The notes under the pieces: model-generated
The model's input: only the letters and a program-made list of their open reading frames with translations
Database searches by the model: none
Told to the model about the DNA's origin: nothing
Made by a program: the position numbers and the translations under genes
Part shown: positions 35,301-40,391 of the stretch, in pieces
How positions within the stretch are numbered: position 1 is the first letter of the stretch
How the letters are laid out: every line of letters begins with the position of its first letter
NCBI GenBank assembly: GCA_009663005.1
Contig: VIGQ01000547.1
Location: 5,001 to 45,391 of the forward strand
Reading direction: 5' to 3'
From: Actinidia chinensis
Taxonomy: Eukaryota > Streptophyta > Magnoliopsida > Ericales > Actinidiaceae
Length of the DNA stretch: 40,391 nucleotides

Positions 35301-37088
35301 ATTTACACAAAAATTCAAATCAGTATAAGTTAAAATAGACAAAATACAATATAAGGTATTGTCTAATAATACCTATTACTTGAAGGTTGCAATTGACCCG
35401 AGAAATTTTCAATCTCAATGTTAATTAAGACCCCAGACTAATGTACAAAATTTATAACGTTTTTTTTACGTACCATAATATTTAAATTGTGTAAGAAATG
35501 TATTTCGGAAGAACTTGGTCCTAGTATCGCTATTAGCAGGGTACATCCAATCGAGTCCACACATTGGTCCTCAAAAAATAAAAGAAATGCAAAAAGTCAC
35601 TAGTCATTACAAAAAATCAAAATTTGAATAATATGAAAAGAGATAATTATCACATCAAGGCAATGACATATAATACCGCATAGTTGAGGTTGAAGTTAAA
35701 CCATATAATTGTACAGCATTTGCCCTCGCAAAACAAACAATACAAAACAGTTCGCTAATATTACTCCAAAAATTCAATTAGTATACTATGAAACAGACAA
35801 AATCCAATATCAAGGTATTGTCCTAATAATACCTATTAAGCTTGAAGTTTGAAATTGAACCCGGAAATTTCAACTCTCAATTCTCATTAAACCCCAGGGA
35901 AATTTACAAAATTATAGCAATTTTTACTACCACAATATTTAAAGGTGTGGAGTAGTATTTTAGAGTTTTCTTGGTCCTAGGTATCGCTATTAGCATGGTT
36001 AATCCAATCGAGTCCACAGCATTGGTCCTCGCAAATAACCCTACAACAGTCACTATTCCATTACAAAATTCAATCAGCATAATATGAATAGACAAGGACA
36101 ACATAAGTCAAGAACAATATACTACCGAATTAAGTTGAGGTTGAAGTTAAACCAGAATATCTACAGCATTTGCACTCGGCAAAACAAAACAAATACCAAA
36201 CAGTCGCTAAATCTTACTCAAAACTTCAAACTCATATTAATATGAATAGACAAAATACAAATATAAGGTCTGTCTAATAATACGTAATTAACTTCAGGTT
36301 GAAATTGACCGCGGAAAGGATTTCAATCCTCAAGCTAATTAAAGACCCAAGATAATTTAAAAATTTATAGCAATTTTTACGTACCACAATATTTTAAAGG
36401 TGTGGAGATATGTATTTTAGAGTTCTTGGGGCCTAGGATACGTTATTAGCATGGTACATCCAATCGAGTCCACAATTGCTCTCGCAAAATAAATAGATGC
36501 ACAAAGTCCCTAATCATTACCCAAAAATCAATCAGTATAATTTAAAATACACCATAGTCCAACATAAGGGTATTGACTTAATAATACCGAATTAACTTGA
36601 GGTTGAAGGTTAAACCAAATAATCACGCATTTACCTCGCAAAACAAACAAACATACAAAAACAGTTTGCTAAATATTACTCAAAAATTCAAATCAGCTAA
36701 TATTAAATAGACAAAATACAATATAAGGTATTGTCCTAATATACCGTATTAACTTCAGGTTGAAATGACCCCGGAAAAGTTCAATCTCAAGCTAATTATA
36801 CCCAGATCAATTTACAAATTTAATCGCAATGTTTTACGTACCACAATATTTAACGTGTGGAGATATGTATTTTAGAGTTCTTGGGCCTAGGTTATCGCTA
36901 TTAGCTGGTACATCCAATCAGTCCACAACATTGCTTCCTCGCAAAATAAAATAAATGCAAAAAGCCACTAATCATTCCCAAAATTCAAATCAGTATAATT
37001 TAAAATACCACTTACAACCTAAGGTAGTGACTATAATACCGAATAACTTGAGGTTGATTTTAACCAATAATCACAGCATTTTACCCTC

Positions 37089-37141
37089 TGCGTGGGACAG
37101 GTAGCGACAGAAGAAGACGGAATATGATCCCCCCCCCACCC
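37089..37141. other. Small non-satellite patch in a satellite unit
   Basis: Other units read TTTACCCTCGCAAAACAAAACAAATAC here. Instead there is a G/A-rich stretch (GTGGGACAGGTAGCGACAGA...) followed by a run of nine C, after which normal satellite resumes at CTACAAAAACATTGCTAAAT. No match to the other features is seen. Confidence 0.7.
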
Positions 37142-40100
37142 TACAAAAACATTGCTAAATTTCTTCAAAAATTCAAATCACGTAATATGAAATAGACAAA
37201 TACAATATAAGGTATTTGTCATATCCCTAATTAACTTGAGGTTGAAAATTAACTCGGGGAATTTCAATCTCAAGTTAATTAACACCTAAAGATAAATTTA
37301 TAAATTTATAGTAATTTTTGACATCCCAGAATATTTAAAGGTGCGGAGAAATATGTATTTCAGAGTTCTTGGGCCTAGGTATCAGCTATTAGCATGGTAC
37401 ATCCCTCGAGTCCACGCATTGGTCCCTCAAAAATTAAAAGACATGCAAAAGTCACTAGTCATTACAAAAAAATAATCAATCAGAATAATTGACATAGATA
37501 ACGTACAACATAAGACAAGGACATATAAGACCGAAGTTAAGTTGAGGTGAAAGTTCAACCAGATAATGTACATCAATTTGCCCTCGCAAACAAAACAATA
37601 CAACACAGTCGGTAATTTACTCAAAACTTCAAATCAGGCATAATATGAAAATAGACAAATACAAATATAGGTATTGCAAAAACCTAATTAACTTGAGGTG
37701 GAAATTGACCTGGGAATTTCAATCTCAATTAATTAAGAGCCAACAAATTTATAAATTTATAAGCAATTTTTACATACCACAATATTTAGGTGTGAGATAT
37801 GTATTTCAGAACTTCTTGGGCCTAGGTATCGCTATTAGCATGGTACAATCCAATCGGTCCACACATTGTTCTCGCAAATAACACAAATACATAACGTCAC
37901 TAGTCCTTCAAAAAAAATTCAATTCAGCATAATTAAATACACAGAGTACAAACATAAGACAGGATATATAATATCGAATAACGTGGGTTCAAGTTTAAAA
38001 CCAGATAATCAACAGCATTTGCCCCCCCTCGCAAAACAAAATAAATACAAAACAGTCGCTAAATATACTCAAAAATTCAATCAGCATAATATTGAAAATA
38101 GACAAATACAATATAAGTATTGTCTAATAATAACTAATTAACTTGAAAGTGAAATTGAACCCGGAAATTTACAATCTCAAGCTAAATGAACACCTAGATA
38201 AAAGTTATAAAATTCATAGCAATTTGTACGTACCACAATATTTAAAGGTGTGGAGATATGTCTTTTAGAGTCCTTGGGGCTAGTATCGTATTAGCATGGT
38301 ATATCCAATGGAGTCCACACATTGGTCCTCGCAAAATAACACAAATACAAAAAGTCACTAGTCATTACAACAAATTCAAATCAGCATAATGATGAAATAT
38401 AAAATACACCCATAAGGACAAGGACATATATTACCAAATAAGTTGAGGTTAAAGTTAAACCAGAAATCTACAGCAGTTGACCCTCGCAAAACAAAACTAA
38501 TACAAAACAGTCGCTAAATATTACTCAAAAATTCAAATCAGTATAATATGAAATACGCCCCCCCAAATACAATATAAGGATTGTCTAAATAATTAACCTA
38601 ATTAACTTGAGGTTGGAAAATGAACTCGGGGGAATTTCAATATCAAGTTATTAACACCTAATATCAAATTTATAAAATTCATAGCAATTTTTACGTACCA
38701 ACAATATTTAAAGGTGTGGAGATATGTATTTTTAGAGTTCTTGCGGCCTAGGGTATCGTATAGCAGGGTACATCCAATCGAGTTCCACAGCAGTGGTACT
38801 CGCAAAATACACAAATTACAAAAGTCACTCGTCCATTACAAAAACATTCAAATGAGCATAATATGAATATATAAAAGTACACATAAGACAAGGACATATA
38901 ATACCGAATTAAGTTGAGGTTGAAAAGTTAAACTAGATATATTTACAGCAATTGCCCTCGCAAAACAAAAACAAATACAAAACAGTCAGCCTAACGATTA
39001 CACAAAATTCAAATCAGTATAAACATGAAATAGACAAAATATAATATAAGGTATTGTTTCATAATACCTAATTAACTTGAGGTGAAATTGAACCCAAGAA
39101 ATTTCAATCTCAAGTTAATTAAGACCCAAGATAAATTTATAAAAGTTATAGCAGATTTTTACGTACCATAATATTTAAAGGTGTGCGAGAATGTATTTCG
39201 GAGAACTTGGTCTTAGGATCGCTATTAGCATGGTAACATCCAATCGAAGTCCCACAACATTGGCCTCAAAAAAAAACACAAATACAAAAGTTACTAGTCT
39301 TACTAAAAAATTTAAAATCAGCATAATTTGAAATAGACCAGTACAACATAATATTACCTTGAGTTGAGTTAAACCAGATAATCAAACAGAATTTACCTCG
39401 CAAAACAAAAACAAATGCAAAAACGTTGCTAAAATTACCCAAAAATTTAAATCAGCGTAATATGAAATAGACCCAAAATACAATATAAGGTATTGTCTAT
39501 AATACCTAATTAACTGAGGTTGAAATGAAACTCGGGGAATTTCAATCTCAAGTTAATTAACACCTAAGATAAATTATAAAAATTATATGTAATTTTTACC
39601 GACCACAAATATTTTAAAGGTGCGGAGATAGTTTTTAGAGGTCTTGGGCCAGGTATCGCTATTAGCATGGTACATCCAATCGGTCCACAAACATTGCCTG
39701 CTCGAAAAAAAAAATAAATGCAAAAAGGCACTATCATTACTAAAAAATTCAAATCAGCATAATTTGAAATACACAAAGTTAAAATAGAACGCATTGACAT
39801 ATAATACCGAATTAACTTGTGTTGACAAGTGAAATCAGATAATCACAGCATTGCCCTCGCAAAACAAAATAAATACAAAACAGTCGCTAAATATTACTCA
39901 AATCAAATCGGTAATAGAAATAGACAAAATACAATATAAGGTATTGTCTAATAAATCCTAATTAAAACTTGAGGTTAAAAATGAACTCAGGGAATTTCAA
40001 CGACGCACCAAGTTAATGAACACCGAAGATAAATTTACAAAATTTATAGTAATTTTTAGTACCAACAATATTTAAAGGTGGGAGATATGTCTTTCAGAGT

Positions 40101-40391
40101 TCTTGGGCCTAGGTATCGCTATTAGCAATGGTACATCCAATCGAGCCACAGCATGGTTCTCGCAAAATAACACCAAATTACAAAAAGTCCACCTAGTTCA
40201 TTACTCAAAAATTCAAATCAGCATATTTGAAATAGACAAAGTACAAACATAAGACATGGAATATAATAGACTGACATAGACTGTGGTGAGTTAAAACCAG
40301 ATAATCAACAGCATTTGCCCTCGCAAAAACAAAAACAAATACAAAACAGTCGCTAAATATTACTCAAAAATTCAAATAGTATTTTATGAAT

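Larger units (their letters stand above)
31375..40391. repeat. Satellite array, block 3 (about 20 units, runs off the window end)
   Basis: The same unit in the same orientation; GGTCCTC-type anchors recur about every 450-480 bp from 31375 to about 40158. A common variant here has GGAGAACTTGGTCCTAGG with GGTCCTCAAAAATTAAAAGAAATGC instead of GGTCCTCGCAAAATAA. From about 37230 several units carry AACTCGGGGAATTTC with TTAACACCTAAGATAAATTTATAAAATT, a variant otherwise seen at the array's left edge. The last bases are still satellite. Confidence 0.95.

Noticed and set aside
9711..40391. Possible CRISPR array because of regular repeats
   Set aside because: Units of ~460 bp are contiguous with no unique spacers, and the context is a plant repeat region.

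Overview
This is a transposon- and satellite-filled stretch of plant nuclear DNA, probably pericentromeric or other constitutive heterochromatin. I found no host gene and no RNA gene. The plant assignment rests on two plant-type Ty3/gypsy lineages that can be recognised through their decayed reading frames: an Athila-like element and a Tekay/Del-like chromovirus with a chromodomain. Nearly every frame is broken by single-base indels, and open frames rarely exceed 100 codons. Some of this is genuine decay. Much of it looks like uncorrected long-read error, because homopolymers are shortened and neighbouring satellite copies differ sharply in cleanliness.

Layout. (1) 1-1372 and 9056-~9710 are two halves of one minus-strand Athila-like element: gag C-terminal part on the right, protease and start of reverse transcriptase on the left. 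(2) 1373-9050 is a complete nested insertion of a Tekay-like chromovirus, also minus strand. It is bounded by TG...CA LTR ends and a 5-bp target duplication (ggtag at 1368-1372 and 9051-9055). The order is 5' LTR (right) - gag with zinc knuckle - protease - RT - RNase H - integrase - chromodomain - polypurine tract - 3' LTR (left). Its 5' LTR lacks about 370 bp at the internal end, so U5 and the primer-binding site are gone. (3) From ~9711 to the window end runs a tandem satellite with a unit of about 460 bp, roughly 59 copies. Each unit carries an internal 156-bp segment duplication and a 20-bp inverted repeat. (4) The array is interrupted at 20046-21874 by a solo LTR (1829 bp, TG...CA, 5-bp duplication acata) resembling the nearby Tekay-type LTR in layout, and at ~29645-31374 by a 1.7-kb strand-asymmetric purine-rich block of unknown origin. 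Several A-rich homopolymer patches and a small foreign patch at ~37089-37141 are scattered through it.

How the parts relate. The Athila element was present first and was then split by the Tekay element; removing the insertion and one target duplication brings the two halves of a conserved Athila gag block back together. The Athila gag ends abruptly where the satellite begins, so either the array truncated it or the satellite grew from its upstream region. The solo LTR shows a retroelement entered an existing array and recombined out. No undescribed coding system is visible. The most interesting material is the satellite itself: its composite unit, a short 311-bp unit at its edge, and its strong dyad.
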